A stretch of DNA of 64,000 nucleotides, from positions 1-64,000 of the forward strand of contig NZ_QLYZ01000002.1 in NCBI RefSeq assembly GCF_003350325.1. The letters run 5' to 3'. The translations under genes and the position numbers were made by a program. Shown here piece by piece: positions 28,557 to 38,188 of this stretch. A model generated the notes under the pieces. That model was given only the letters and a program-made list of their open reading frames with translations. It was not told the DNA's origin and did no database searches. Numbering within the stretch: position 1 is the first letter of the stretch; each line of letters opens with the position of its first letter. The stretch is from Vibrio rhodolitus (GTDB taxonomy: Bacteria; Pseudomonadota; Gammaproteobacteria; Enterobacterales; Vibrionaceae).

Positions 28557-28755
28557 TTTTATCGGGTGCTCAATGAGTAATAACCCGATGTTTTGTAGGC
28601 AAAACGAGAGTCGTGAAAATATGGCTAACAATTCGCATTCATTTATTTTGTGAACTATATGTTTGTCTGCAGGATGCAAAAGTTCTCATATCGGTTTTTG
28701 TGGGCAAGAGTTAAGCAATCGTCCGTATTGATCGGTATCACAACAAGAGGTTTCT

Positions 28756-30303
28756 ATGAAAGCGAATCATGGTGCTAAGCGCCGATTAGCGATTCTTGCA
28801 GCAGCTCTGATGGGCTTTGCAAGTAGCAGTATCGCAGCAGAAAAACCAAACATTTTAGTCATATGGGGTGACGACATTGGCCAATCAAACGTGAGTGCAT
28901 ACACTTTTGGCTTAATGGGATACCAAACACCAAACATCGACTCTATCGCCAAAGAAGGCATGATGTTTACCGATTATTATGGTGAACAGTCTTGTACAGC
29001 AGGGCGATCTACTTTCATCACGGGTCAAACCGTACTTCGAACCGGCTTGAGTAAAGTCGGCTTGCCGGGAGCAGACCTTGGCTTGAAAGAAGAAGACGTC
29101 ACCATTGCTGAACTTCTCAAACCAATGGGCTACATGACAGGGCAATTTGGTAAGAATCACCTTGGTGATAAGGACGAACACTTACCAACTAACCACGGCT
29201 TCGACGAATTTTTTGGCAACCTTTATCATTTGAACGCCGAGGAAGAACCTGAAAATGTAGACTACCCAAGCGATCCAGAGTTTCGTAAGAAGTTTGGTCC
29301 GCGTGGTGTGATTAAGTCTTATGCCGACGGTAAGATTGAAGATACCGGCCCGCTCACCCGCAAGCGTATGGAAACGGTTGATGCAGAGACGCTCGATGCG
29401 GCGCTCGATTTTATGGATCGCGCAGTCAAAGCAGACAAGCCATTTTTTGTTTGGTGGAACTCTACTCGCATGCACTTCCGCACTCACGTGAAGGAAGAAA
29501 ACCTCGGCAAAACCGGTATCAGTTTTTATGCCGATGCCATGGTTGAGCATGATAACCATGTCGGACAGCTGCTGAAAAAAGTCGACGATTTAGGCATTAA
29601 AGACAACACGATTGTTTTCTACTCAACCGATAATGGTCCACATATGAACACCTGGCCAGATGCTGGCTTAACGCCTTTCCGTGGTGAGAAAAATACCAAC
29701 TGGGAAGGGGCATATCGAGTGCCAGCTATGGTACGTTGGCCGGGTAAAATCGAGGCCGGTACGGTTTCCAATGAAATCATGCACCATATGGATTGGATGC
29801 CGACTTTCGTTGCAGCCGCGGGTGATGCTGATGTGAAAGAGAAGCTATTGGAAGGTTTCCAAGTGGGTGATACCAACTACAAACTGCATCTTGATGGCTA
29901 TAACTTCTTACCTTATCTAACGGGTGAGTCGGAAGCCGCGCCACGAGAGGAGATTTTCTACTTCTCTGATGATGGTGACCTCACCGCACTTCGTTACAAC
30001 AATTGGAAAATTGTCTTTATGGAGCAGCGCGCAGAGGGGACCTTGCGTATTTGGGCAGAACCGTTTACTGAACTGCGCTTGCCGAAAATCTTTAACTTAC
30101 GTATGGATCCATACGAAGTAGCGGATATTACTTCCAATACTTACTACGACTGGATGATTGACCGCGCCTATATGTTGGTACCTGCACAAGCCTACGTGGG
30201 CAAATTCTTAGAGACATTCCAAGAGTATCCACCTAGGCAAAAACCCGCCAGTTTCTCACTCGAGCAAGTGATGGAGAAGTTGCAAGAAAATCCAAACAAG
30301 TAA
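28756..30303 (+). CDS. Exported sulfatase (type I, CxAxR motif), paralogue
   Basis: 515 residues preceded by agagg. Signal peptide (MKANHGAKRRLAILAAALM...SIAAE), metal site KPNILVIWGDDIG, maturation motif CTAGR in GEQSCTAGRSTFITG, then FGKNHLGDKDEHLPTNHGF and STDNGPH. It shares long blocks with the divergent sulfatase, including HLPTNHGFDEFFGNLYHLN, so the two arose by duplication. Periplasmic sulfate-ester hydrolase needing formylglycine modification, probably by the maturase at 43218. A terminator follows. Confidence 0.93.
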   Translation: MKANHGAKRRLAILAAALMGFASSSIAAEKPNILVIWGDDIGQSNVSAYTFGLMGYQTPNIDSIAKEGMMFTDYYGEQSCTAGRSTFITGQTVLRTGLSKVGLPGADLGLKEEDVTIAELLKPMGYMTGQFGKNHLGDKDEHLPTNHGFDEFFGNLYHLNAEEEPENVDYPSDPEFRKKFGPRGVIKSYADGKIEDTGPLTRKRMETVDAETLDAALDFMDRAVKADKPFFVWWNSTRMHFRTHVKEENLGKTGISFYADAMVEHDNHVGQLLKKVDDLGIKDNTIVFYSTDNGPHMNTWPDAGLTPFRGEKNTNWEGAYRVPAMVRWPGKIEAGTVSNEIMHHMDWMPTFVAAAGDADVKEKLLEGFQVGDTNYKLHLDGYNFLPYLTGESEAAPREEIFYFSDDGDLTALRYNNWKIVFMEQRAEGTLRIWAEPFTELRLPKIFNLRMDPYEVADITSNTYYDWMIDRAYMLVPAQAYVGKFLETFQEYPPRQKPASFSLEQVMEKLQENPNK

Positions 30304-30316
30304 TCGGAATCTGACC

Positions 30317-30339
30317 AAGGGCTCTACGGAGCCCTTTTT
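30317..30339 (+). terminator. Terminator after the second sulfatase
   Basis: AAGGGCTC-tacg-GAGCCCTT followed by TTTTT, 14 bases after the stop. Confidence 0.88.
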
Positions 30340-30414
30340 GCTAATTGTTTGTATAAAAAGGCAAAGCTGCCTATCTTTTTACATACCGCAACGATAAAAA
30401 TAACAAGGAATGTT

Positions 30415-32703
30415 ATGCAATGGACGTTGGCAGTCAGATGGATTGGTTTACTCTTTTGGCTACTCGCTACCGGGCATGCAAATGCTGAGAGCGTGAATGC
30501 TCAGCCACAAGCTAATCAATATGTTGGATCTGAAGTGTGTCGTGATTGCCATCAAGAGCAAGCAGAGGCTTGGCAAGGGTCACACCATGATATGGCGATG
30601 AAGCATGCAGACCCTCTATCGGTACGGGGCGATTTTGCTGACGCGACGGTTAAGTTCAATAACCAAGACAACCGCTTTTTCATGCGCGGTGACGAGTATT
30701 GGGTCAATATTCAAGGTCCTGATGGTCAATATCGTGATTATCAAATTCTCTATACCTTTGGCTGGGAGCCGCTGCAGCAATACATGGTCCAGTTTGAGGA
30801 TGGGCGAGTGCAACTAATACCGTTTGCATGGGACACTAGAGAGAAATTAAAAGGCGGGCAGCGATGGTTCCATCTATATCCCGATACTACGCCGACAGAT
30901 GAGTTTTATTGGACCAACAGCGGCCAGAACTGGAATTTTATGTGCGCGGATTGTCACTCGACCAATTTAGCCAAGAAGTATGATGCCACGACCAATACAT
31001 ATAATACCCAGTGGTCAGAGATCAACGTCGGGTGTGAAGCCTGCCATGGACCAGCAAGTCAGCACGTTGAGCTAGCAAAAAGCGCGCAATTAACTGACAA
31101 AAAACAAGCGCACTCCGGTTTAACCCGCGATCTTGCTCAAGCGGTGAATGAGTGGGTATTTAAGCAAGGCAGCACAACCATGCAGCCCAAAGCGATTCAT
31201 CCAACTGATCAACTGCAGACGTGCGCTCAATGTCACAGCCGACGAACACAACTTAATGAAACAGCAGATCATGTTAAAGGTTCATTTCTTGATAAGTACC
31301 GTTTGAGCCTGATCACGCCAGAGCTTTATCATCATGATGGTCAAATTTATGATGAAAACTATGTCTATGGTTCATTTTTACAATCGGCAATGGCAGAAAA
31401 AGGCGTAACTTGCACCAACTGTCATGATCCTCACAGTGCAAAACTCAAAGTGGCTGAAGAAGCCATTTGCAGCCAATGCCATTTAGCCAGCGAATATACC
31501 CCTGAGAAACATACTTTCCACGAGCCTGACACTGAAGCGTCGCAATGTACGACCTGTCATATGCCGCAAACCACTTATATGCAGGTGGATCCAAGGCGTG
31601 ACCACAGCTGGCATGTGCCACGCGCCGACATAAGCCAGCATATTAACACCCCGAATGTGTGCACTTCTTGCCATGAGGATGAAACTGCGCAGTGGGCGGA
31701 TAAGCAAGTGGCGAAATGGTTCCCTAATTCAAAATATCGTAATCAGCAGCACTTTTCGGTCGCGTTTTATGCCGATTCGATTGGTCATAGTGGTGCGGCA
31801 GATGCGTTGGCTTATTCGGCGCAAGATTCATCTTTAAGCGACATCATTCGCGGCTCTGCGTTGGAGCGAATGGGGGGCAATACTGGCAAGAATACTTTGG
31901 TCGCGCTTGCACGGGCGGTCAAACATGAGTCTGAGCTGATTCGCTTAGGTGCGATAGAAGGCAGTGCCGGTTATGAATTGAATGATCGATGGCAGATTTT
32001 GGCGCCATTACTGAGTGACTCTGTGTTATCGATTCGCGCTGAAACCGCAGCCGCTTTGGTTAGCCGTTATAGGGAAATGAGTGATGCTCAAAGGATGCTA
32101 ATTAATGATCCATTAAATGAATATCTCGAGATTCAGCGCTTTAATTCTGATCGCGGCTTTGGTTTGGTTAATTTAGCCAATGTTCACCGTGATATGGGCG
32201 ATTTAGCCGAGGCGGAACAGCTTTACTTAAGCGCGATCGAAATCGAGCCCTATTTTGAAAACAGTTACGCCAATCTCGCCGATTTGTATCGCTCTCAAGG
32301 TAAGGAAGCGTCTGCATTAGCCGTTTTGCAACAAGGCATGCAGGCACAGCCTAAGTCCAGTGCACTACCTTATAGCATGGGGCTCGCCTTACTAAGGACA
32401 GATCAAGGTGATCAAGCGGTGAATTACTTACGACAAGCGGCGCAAACCGCTGAGAGCAACGCACAATATTGGTATGTCTATGGATTGGCATTAGAGCGTC
32501 GAGATTTGTTGGCAGCAAGTAACGCGCTTTACCAAGCCTATCGAGTCGGTGGTAATCCACAACATCTTTATGCGCAGTGCGAAGTGTTAGCAAGAAACCT
32601 AAGTACCGGACAGGTACAAGCGCCATTTCAACAGTGTCTGGCTGAATTAAGCCAAGTCGCACCGCCGCAAGTTATCGAACAGCTGAAAAGCAAAATACGC
32701 TGA
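30415..32703 (+). CDS. Octaheme cytochrome c with HEAT-like and TPR C-terminal region
   Basis: 762 residues from ATG 30415, preceded by aagga; upstream codons read through the sulfatase terminator area and are unlikely. Signal peptide ends near GHANAES. Eight CXXCH heme sites are visible between about residues 42 and 420: CRDCH, CADCH, CEACH, CAQCH, CTNCH, CSQCH, CTTCH, CTSCH. The heme part resembles the cytochrome c554/multiheme nitrite-reductase superfamily. After about residue 440 come HEAT-like helices and TPR repeats to the end (about 560-740). Periplasmic electron-transfer protein with a protein-binding tail; redox partner unknown. The tail is homologous to the TPR protein at 44565. Confidence 0.85.
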   Translation: MQWTLAVRWIGLLFWLLATGHANAESVNAQPQANQYVGSEVCRDCHQEQAEAWQGSHHDMAMKHADPLSVRGDFADATVKFNNQDNRFFMRGDEYWVNIQGPDGQYRDYQILYTFGWEPLQQYMVQFEDGRVQLIPFAWDTREKLKGGQRWFHLYPDTTPTDEFYWTNSGQNWNFMCADCHSTNLAKKYDATTNTYNTQWSEINVGCEACHGPASQHVELAKSAQLTDKKQAHSGLTRDLAQAVNEWVFKQGSTTMQPKAIHPTDQLQTCAQCHSRRTQLNETADHVKGSFLDKYRLSLITPELYHHDGQIYDENYVYGSFLQSAMAEKGVTCTNCHDPHSAKLKVAEEAICSQCHLASEYTPEKHTFHEPDTEASQCTTCHMPQTTYMQVDPRRDHSWHVPRADISQHINTPNVCTSCHEDETAQWADKQVAKWFPNSKYRNQQHFSVAFYADSIGHSGAADALAYSAQDSSLSDIIRGSALERMGGNTGKNTLVALARAVKHESELIRLGAIEGSAGYELNDRWQILAPLLSDSVLSIRAETAAALVSRYREMSDAQRMLINDPLNEYLEIQRFNSDRGFGLVNLANVHRDMGDLAEAEQLYLSAIEIEPYFENSYANLADLYRSQGKEASALAVLQQGMQAQPKSSALPYSMGLALLRTDQGDQAVNYLRQAAQTAESNAQYWYVYGLALERRDLLAASNALYQAYRVGGNPQHLYAQCEVLARNLSTGQVQAPFQQCLAELSQVAPPQVIEQLKSKIR

Positions 32704-32731
32704 CGCCTGAATAAGTAAAGCTATAGGCGGT

Positions 32732-32746
32732 ATAACCAATAGTTAT
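32732..32746. promoter_or_regulatory. Inverted repeat ATAAC-N5-GTTAT before moxR
   Basis: TATAACCAATAGTTAT (32731-32746) matches the sulfatase-promoter element at 14 of 16 positions and lies 50 bp before the moxR start, a typical operator position. It also contains the overlapping palindrome CCAATA-gt-TATTGG. Confidence 0.55.
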
Positions 32747-32796
32747 TGGGGAAGTCAGTAGTATTTCAAAGTAAATCAACCTACTGAGGGCAGAAT

Positions 32797-33780
32797 ATGA
32801 ACACTGCACAGCAAGCCATTAACCAACTTATTGCACAAACAGAGCAGAGTGTCATCGGTCAAAGTCATGTGGTGCAAGCTTTGGTGATAGGGCTGTTAAC
32901 CAACGGGCATATTCTGCTAGAAGGCTTACCGGGTACGGCGAAAACACGCTCGGTCAAGTCATTGGCAAATTTACTCAACACCAGTTTCGGTCGTATTCAG
33001 TTTACGCCCGATCTGCTGCCTTCTGATGTCACTGGTACAGAAGTGTATCAGGAAGTTGAGGGCAAGCCACAATTGCATTTTCAGCCAGGTCCTATTTTCA
33101 ACAGTATTGTATTGGCGGATGAGGTAAACCGCGCACCAGCCAAAGTTCAAGCCGCTTTGCTTGAGGCGATGGCAGAAGGCACGATTACGGTTGGCGATAA
33201 AACCCATCAACTGCCCGATCTCTTTATGGTGCTTGCGACGCAAAACCCCGTAGAGCAAGAGGGGACTTATCCACTTCCTGAAGCGCAGATGGATCGCTTT
33301 ATTATGAAAGTGACGGTGGACTATCCGCACGACGAAGCTGAGCGCGATATTATTCGTTTAGTACGCAGTGAGGAGTTAGGCGCGCTAAGCGAAGCTAGTC
33401 ATGCTGAAAAACAATTTATTGAGCCGGAACTGGTGCTTGAAGCAAGGCGACAACTCCCGCATATCAGCGTCTCTGACTTGGTCGAAAAATACATCGTGGC
33501 ATTAGTCATGGCGACGCGACAACCTGAGCGATACCCAGAGAGTCAGTTACATGCATGGATAGAAATTGGCGCCAGCCCACGCGCTTCTATCGCGTTGGAT
33601 AAATGTTCTCGCGCCTATGCTTGGCTACAAGGACGTGACCATGTCACGCCTGATGATGTAAGAGCTATGGTGCCTTTTGTCTTGGGGCATCGCTTTTCGC
33701 TCTCTTATGATGCGCTTGCCGATGGTGTTAATCATCTTGGTGTCGTCAATGAGTTACTTGATCATGTAGAAATCGCATAA
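32797..33780 (+). CDS. MoxR-family AAA+ ATPase
   Basis: 327 residues. Walker A GLPGTAKT near residue 47, Walker B VLADEVNR near 108, sensor 1 ATQNPVEQEGTYPLPEAQMDRF near 150, and a helical lid. MoxR ATPases act with von Willebrand A proteins as chaperones in assembly or metal insertion of partner proteins. First gene of a tightly packed six-gene operon (moxR, DUF58, DUF4381, vWA, vWA-TPR, BatD). Cytoplasmic. The partner in this cluster is not established. Confidence 0.95.
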   Translation: MNTAQQAINQLIAQTEQSVIGQSHVVQALVIGLLTNGHILLEGLPGTAKTRSVKSLANLLNTSFGRIQFTPDLLPSDVTGTEVYQEVEGKPQLHFQPGPIFNSIVLADEVNRAPAKVQAALLEAMAEGTITVGDKTHQLPDLFMVLATQNPVEQEGTYPLPEAQMDRFIMKVTVDYPHDEAERDIIRLVRSEELGALSEASHAEKQFIEPELVLEARRQLPHISVSDLVEKYIVALVMATRQPERYPESQLHAWIEIGASPRASIALDKCSRAYAWLQGRDHVTPDDVRAMVPFVLGHRFSLSYDALADGVNHLGVVNELLDHVEIA

Positions 33781-33791
33781 GTGGAGGCGCT

Positions 33792-34754
33792 ATGGCAAAG
33801 CCAACACTGGTTCCTCAATCTCAACAACTCGACTCGAGGCTTTATTGTGACTATGCGCGCTTGGTGAGGTTACAAGCGCAAGCTGAGTCGTTTTCACTCC
33901 TACCGCATTTAAAAGCTGGCAGTGTTTTATCTGGTCGACACAACTCACTTTTTCGTGGGCGTGGTCTGAATTTTGAAGAGTTACGCCATTACCAACTGGG
34001 TGATGATATTCGTAATCTAGACTGGAAGGTGACACTGCGCACGGGTAAACCACATGTGCGCAGCTATACCGAAGAAAAAGATCGCAATGTCATCATATGT
34101 ATTGACCAACGCAGCGCGATGTTCTTTGCCTCTGACAAGGTAATGAAATCAGTAGTGGCGGCGGAGAGTGCCGCTGTGTGTGCTTGGCGAGTACTGAAAG
34201 ACGGCGACCGCGTTGGTTTTGTTGTTGCGACGCCACAGCGCATATTGCATAGCAAACCACAACGCTCACAACACTATTTACTTGCGCAGTTAAAGCAGTT
34301 AGCGCAGTTTAATCAAGCGTTAAGTGTTAACTCGCGAGACAGTGAACAGGTGAATTTTAAGTCTTGGATTGAGTTAATTAAACGCATGCGCCCCAAGCAA
34401 TCAACACTGATCTTCATTAGTGATTGGCGAGATTGCCAAGCTAAGGATTTAGATCAGCTCAAGCAATTGCAGCAACATAATGATGTATTGGCGATAACGG
34501 TCAATGATGCGTTTGAACACTCTTTGCCGCAGCATTTGGCTAACGCCAATTGGGTAGTAGGCGATGGTCAATATCAGCTTAATCTAGATACACACAGCAA
34601 AGTCGATCTCGCGAGTAATGAGTTGTGGCAGCAAAGCCAAATGCAACGTCATGCTCTGGTGAAGTTAATGGCAATGAAGCATTTGCCGCACATCGAGTTG
34701 GATACCGCAGGGCAACATATTAGTCAGCTGCAAAAAATGGTTGGGGGGCGTTAA
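33792..34754 (+). CDS. DUF58 domain protein
   Basis: 320 residues, cytoplasmic. The DUF58 signature GRGLNFEELRHYQLGDDIRNLDWKVTLRTGKPHVR lies near residues 53-90 in three short blocks (GRGLNFEELR, GDDIRNLDW, RTGKPHVR). A vWA-like fold follows, with CIDQRSAMFF in place of the MIDAS DxSxS, so metal binding there is doubtful. It sits 11 bp after moxR and shares its last base with the next gene. Standard MoxR-operon component of unknown biochemical role. Confidence 0.92.
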   Translation: MAKPTLVPQSQQLDSRLYCDYARLVRLQAQAESFSLLPHLKAGSVLSGRHNSLFRGRGLNFEELRHYQLGDDIRNLDWKVTLRTGKPHVRSYTEEKDRNVIICIDQRSAMFFASDKVMKSVVAAESAAVCAWRVLKDGDRVGFVVATPQRILHSKPQRSQHYLLAQLKQLAQFNQALSVNSRDSEQVNFKSWIELIKRMRPKQSTLIFISDWRDCQAKDLDQLKQLQQHNDVLAITVNDAFEHSLPQHLANANWVVGDGQYQLNLDTHSKVDLASNELWQQSQMQRHALVKLMAMKHLPHIELDTAGQHISQLQKMVGGR

Positions 34755-35323
34755 TGTCAGTCGAACATACACCGCCAAGCACTTATATATTACGTGAATT
34801 GCATGATGTGGCTGTACCTGAGAGCATCAGTTGGATGCCGCAAACCATCGGTTGGCAACTGCTAGCGCTGCTGGTGTTATTACTATTGCTTATGTTGTTG
34901 GTAAAACGAGCACGTCATTGGTGGGTAAATCGATATCGCAGCGAAGCCATCAATGCGCTCGGGCAGTTAGATATTAATCACGCCACACAGCCTTATCAGG
35001 TGTTTTCTATTCTCAAGATTGTGTTGGTGCATCTCAATGCGCGCCACCGTTCACTTCATGATACCGCTTTTTTACAGGTGCTTGATGATTTGACGCCAAG
35101 TGAACGGGACTTTTCTGCTAACTTCCCTGCCAACTGGTTAGCGAGCCTCAATGATCCCAATAGCAATTTGGATGCAGCTGAGAGGGAGATCTTAGTTACC
35201 CAAGCCAAACGCTGGGTTTTACAGCACAGCAACGATGATTTAATTCATCAATCTAATTGGAGGAGTTTGGTGCAGAGAGTCGGGTTGAAAAGCCGTTTTG
35301 AGAAGTCAGGGGATAAGAGGTGA
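34754..35323 (+). CDS. DUF4381 membrane protein
   Basis: 189 residues. One membrane helix at about 30-48 (IGWQLLALLVLLLLLMLLV) is preceded by a short periplasmic segment with the family-typical LRELHDVAVPESISWMPQTIGW. The C-terminal cytoplasmic helical domain is about 60-185. It starts on the last base of the DUF58 stop (TAATG), showing tight coupling. DUF4381 proteins occur almost only in MoxR/Bat operons. Confidence 0.88.
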   Translation: MSVEHTPPSTYILRELHDVAVPESISWMPQTIGWQLLALLVLLLLLMLLVKRARHWWVNRYRSEAINALGQLDINHATQPYQVFSILKIVLVHLNARHRSLHDTAFLQVLDDLTPSERDFSANFPANWLASLNDPNSNLDAAEREILVTQAKRWVLQHSNDDLIHQSNWRSLVQRVGLKSRFEKSGDKR

Positions 35324-35325
35324 GC

Positions 35326-36435
35326 ATGAATAGCGTTTTATCATCTATCCACTGGAGTAGCGTTGAATTAGCACATCCGATGTGGCTGGTTATTTTACCG
35401 TTACCACTGGTCGTTTATTGGCTTGTTCCCGCTTATCGCACGAAACAGACGGCGATAAAAGTGCCATTTTTTGGTCAACTTGTCGCAGCCATTGGTGAGT
35501 CGCCAACTCATGGTGCAAGTCAACTAAGTCCAAGTTGGTGGCAGCGAGCAACTCTAGTGGTTTCATGGCTGTTGGTGGTGTTGGCGCTGGCAAAACCTAC
35601 CGTGTTGGGTGAACCACAAGTGCGTGAAAGTTTAGGTCGTGATGTGATGGTGTTGGTCGACTTGTCTGGCTCTATGGCTGAGCAGGATTTTACCTCGAAA
35701 AACGGCGACAAAGTTTCTCGTTTAGAGGCGGCGAAAGAAGTGTTAGGTGAATTTGTCCAAACCCGTAAGGGTGACAGGTTAGGGCTGATTTTGTTTGGCG
35801 ATGCTGCCTTTGTGCAAACGCCGTTTACTGCCGATCAGAAAGTCTGGATGGAGCTCCTACAACAAACAGATGTGGCGATGGCAGGGCAAAGTACGCACCT
35901 TGGCGACGCGATAGGTTTAGCCATAAAAGTATTTGAGCAAAGCAAGCAAAGCCGTAATGACGCTGGTGATGTTAACTCACCGCAGCAAGTGGCAATTGTG
36001 CTAACCGATGGCAATGATACCGGGAGTTTTGTCGAGCCAATCGATGCGGCAAAAGTAGCCAAAGCGAAAGATGTGCGCATCCACGTGATTGCGATGGGCG
36101 ATCCGCTCACGGTTGGTGAGGGGGCGTTGGATACAGAAACGATGGATCGAATTGCAAAAGAATCTGGCGGCGAGTCTTTTCAAGCACTGAACCGTGATGA
36201 GTTGGCACAGGCATATCAAGCGATCGGTGAGCTTGAGCCTCAGTTATATGAAAGCACCACCTATCGCCCCAAACAGAGTTTACATCATTATCTGATCGCA
36301 ATTGTGGTGGTGATCTATTTGGCGGCATTTAGTTTGGCGACGCTGAAACGTCGGATGCTTGCCTCGACAATGAAAATAAGCACCACGAAAGCGCGCACTC
36401 AACCCAACCAATCACAAGGAGAACATGATGTTTGA
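35326..36435 (+). CDS. von Willebrand factor A membrane protein (BatA-like)
   Basis: 369 residues from ATG 35326, which is correctly spaced from AAGAGG; a GTG two codons earlier is less likely. Two N-terminal helices (about 18-38 and 75-93), then a vWA domain with intact MIDAS DLSGS (VLVDLSGSMAEQD) and TDGNDTGS, then a C-terminal helix (about 320-342). The vWA faces the periplasm. Classic BatA-like protein, presumably interacting with the MoxR ATPase system and BatD. Overlaps the next gene by several bases. Confidence 0.93.
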   Translation: MNSVLSSIHWSSVELAHPMWLVILPLPLVVYWLVPAYRTKQTAIKVPFFGQLVAAIGESPTHGASQLSPSWWQRATLVVSWLLVVLALAKPTVLGEPQVRESLGRDVMVLVDLSGSMAEQDFTSKNGDKVSRLEAAKEVLGEFVQTRKGDRLGLILFGDAAFVQTPFTADQKVWMELLQQTDVAMAGQSTHLGDAIGLAIKVFEQSKQSRNDAGDVNSPQQVAIVLTDGNDTGSFVEPIDAAKVAKAKDVRIHVIAMGDPLTVGEGALDTETMDRIAKESGGESFQALNRDELAQAYQAIGELEPQLYESTTYRPKQSLHHYLIAIVVVIYLAAFSLATLKRRMLASTMKISTTKARTQPNQSQGEHDV

Positions 36436-38188
36436 TTCTCTTACGTGGCTAACAGGTGGTTGGCTAACAGAAGGTTGGCTAGCGGAGCTGAGCCAATTTC
36501 ACTTTATTCGCCCGCTATGGTTACTCGCGTTCTTGCCGATGGCGTTGTTGATATGGTTGAGATGGCGAGAAGACAATAAACCGAGTTGGAAAGATGTACT
36601 GCCAGCGCATCTGCGCGAGGCACTCACCATTGGCGAGCGCGGTTGGCGCAAGCAATTACCCCTTAAATTGCTTATGGTGATTGTGTCTGTCGCGATTGTG
36701 ATTTGTGCGGGTCCTAGTTGGCAACGAGAAGCCTCACCATTTGGTGAAGACCAAGCGTCATTGCTGGTGGTTTTGGACAACAGTGATTCCATGTTGGCGA
36801 CCGACATTGCACCAAGTCGTTTGGAGCGTTCTAAACATAAGATACGCGATTTGCTGAAAGCGAGAAAAGGAGGGCGCACAGGGTTGGTTGTTTACGCGGG
36901 TTCCGCGCATGTCGCGATGCCTATTACACAAGACAGTAAAGTGTTTGAGCCCTTTTTAGCGGCAATTGAGCCACAAATAATGCCCATTGCAGGCAAACAA
37001 GCAGAACAAGCGTTGCCGCTGATTAAACAACAATTGTCTGACCAAATAGGTGCGAGCGTGTTGTTAGTCAGCGATGGTGTTAATCCAACCACTATTGAAG
37101 CCTATCAACGCTTTTTTACGCAAAGCGAACATCAGCTTTTGATACTCGCGGCAGGCAATCGTAACGTAGTCAGTAACAATCCTATCGATATCAACTCACT
37201 ACAAAATTTGGCGTCTGCGACCGGAGGCAAGGTGGTGGAGATCAGTATTGACAATAGCGATATTCAACAACTCAATCGTATGATTGAGAGAAATATGCAG
37301 CTTAATGGTGAATCGTCCATGCCATGGAAAGATATGGGCTATTACTTGCTGATACCCATGGTATTGGTGATGTTAGTCTGGTTTAGAAAAGGTTGGCTGG
37401 TGCAATGGTGTGTTTCGGCGTTGTTGGTTGCTCAGTTCGCGTTTGTGCCGCCAGTACAAGCAGAGACGGTGGCGATTAAGGCAGAGCAAGTAAAGGTATT
37501 AGAAACGCGCTCAAACTGGGACAAGTTTGCCCAGTGGTGGTGGGATTTATGGTTAACTCCGAATCAGCAAGGTCAGCGCTGGTTCAACCAACAAGAGTAT
37601 TTACAAGCGGCGAAACATTTTGTTGATCCACTGAGAAAAGGCACCGCTTACTACTATGCCGGCGAATACAAACTTGCTCATAGTGCCTTTCTTGAGATGC
37701 TCAACGACCCAGATCCTGATGTGGTTAATTATGGTTTGTATAACGCTGCAAGTGCCTTAGCCAGACAGCGAGAGTACTTAGCTGCGCGAGAACTATTGCA
37801 AAATCTTGCTGACGACAAGCAGCTTAATTCAGCGTTAAGAACAGACGTTGAGCACAACCTGGCAGTGATTGCCGGTATTGTCGAAGAGATAAACCGAACC
37901 AGTGAAAGCCAAGCGGGCACAACAGATGGACCAGAAGAGTCCTTTGAGCTTGATGATGATAAACCGCGCACAGCGGATGGGGCTGACGAAGAAACAGTGG
38001 CGGAGCTTATGCTCAAAGAAACGTTAAACGCCAATGAAATTCTCGGTAGCGAAGAGTTAGCCGATAAGTGGCTTAAGCGTGTTGAAGCTGACCCTAAATA
38101 CTTTTTGCGCGCCAAGTTTCAAATTCAACTGCGTGAAGCATCAAATGTCGTGTCAGAACCAACCGCTGAGAGTGAGGATAAACAATGA
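36428..38188 (+). CDS. vWA and TPR membrane protein (BatB/BatC-like fusion)
   Basis: 586 residues; ATG 36428 is best spaced from AAGGAG, and ATG 36425 is the alternative. N-terminal membrane helices, a vWA domain with MIDAS DNSDS (VVLDNSDSMLATD) and VSDGVNP, two further helices near 300-345, and then a TPR region from about 385 (GQRWFNQQEYLQAAKHF, GEYKLAHSAFLEML) to the acidic C-terminus. It therefore combines what are separate BatB and BatC proteins in some bacteria. Overlaps the BatA-like gene at its start and the BatD gene at its end (ATGA). Confidence 0.92.
   Translation: MFDSLTWLTGGWLTEGWLAELSQFHFIRPLWLLAFLPMALLIWLRWREDNKPSWKDVLPAHLREALTIGERGWRKQLPLKLLMVIVSVAIVICAGPSWQREASPFGEDQASLLVVLDNSDSMLATDIAPSRLERSKHKIRDLLKARKGGRTGLVVYAGSAHVAMPITQDSKVFEPFLAAIEPQIMPIAGKQAEQALPLIKQQLSDQIGASVLLVSDGVNPTTIEAYQRFFTQSEHQLLILAAGNRNVVSNNPIDINSLQNLASATGGKVVEISIDNSDIQQLNRMIERNMQLNGESSMPWKDMGYYLLIPMVLVMLVWFRKGWLVQWCVSALLVAQFAFVPPVQAETVAIKAEQVKVLETRSNWDKFAQWWWDLWLTPNQQGQRWFNQQEYLQAAKHFVDPLRKGTAYYYAGEYKLAHSAFLEMLNDPDPDVVNYGLYNAASALARQREYLAARELLQNLADDKQLNSALRTDVEHNLAVIAGIVEEINRTSESQAGTTDGPEESFELDDDKPRTADGADEETVAELMLKETLNANEILGSEELADKWLKRVEADPKYFLRAKFQIQLREASNVVSEPTAESEDKQ

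Larger units (their letters stand above)
28358..28755. other. Divergent promoter region between the two sulfatases
   Basis: 398 bp without a gene. It holds an ATAAC-N5-GTTAT repeat (28455-28469), a short palindrome followed by T (28474-28495) and a CRP-like site (28541-28556), each listed separately. It must drive both sulfatase genes. Confidence 0.6.
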
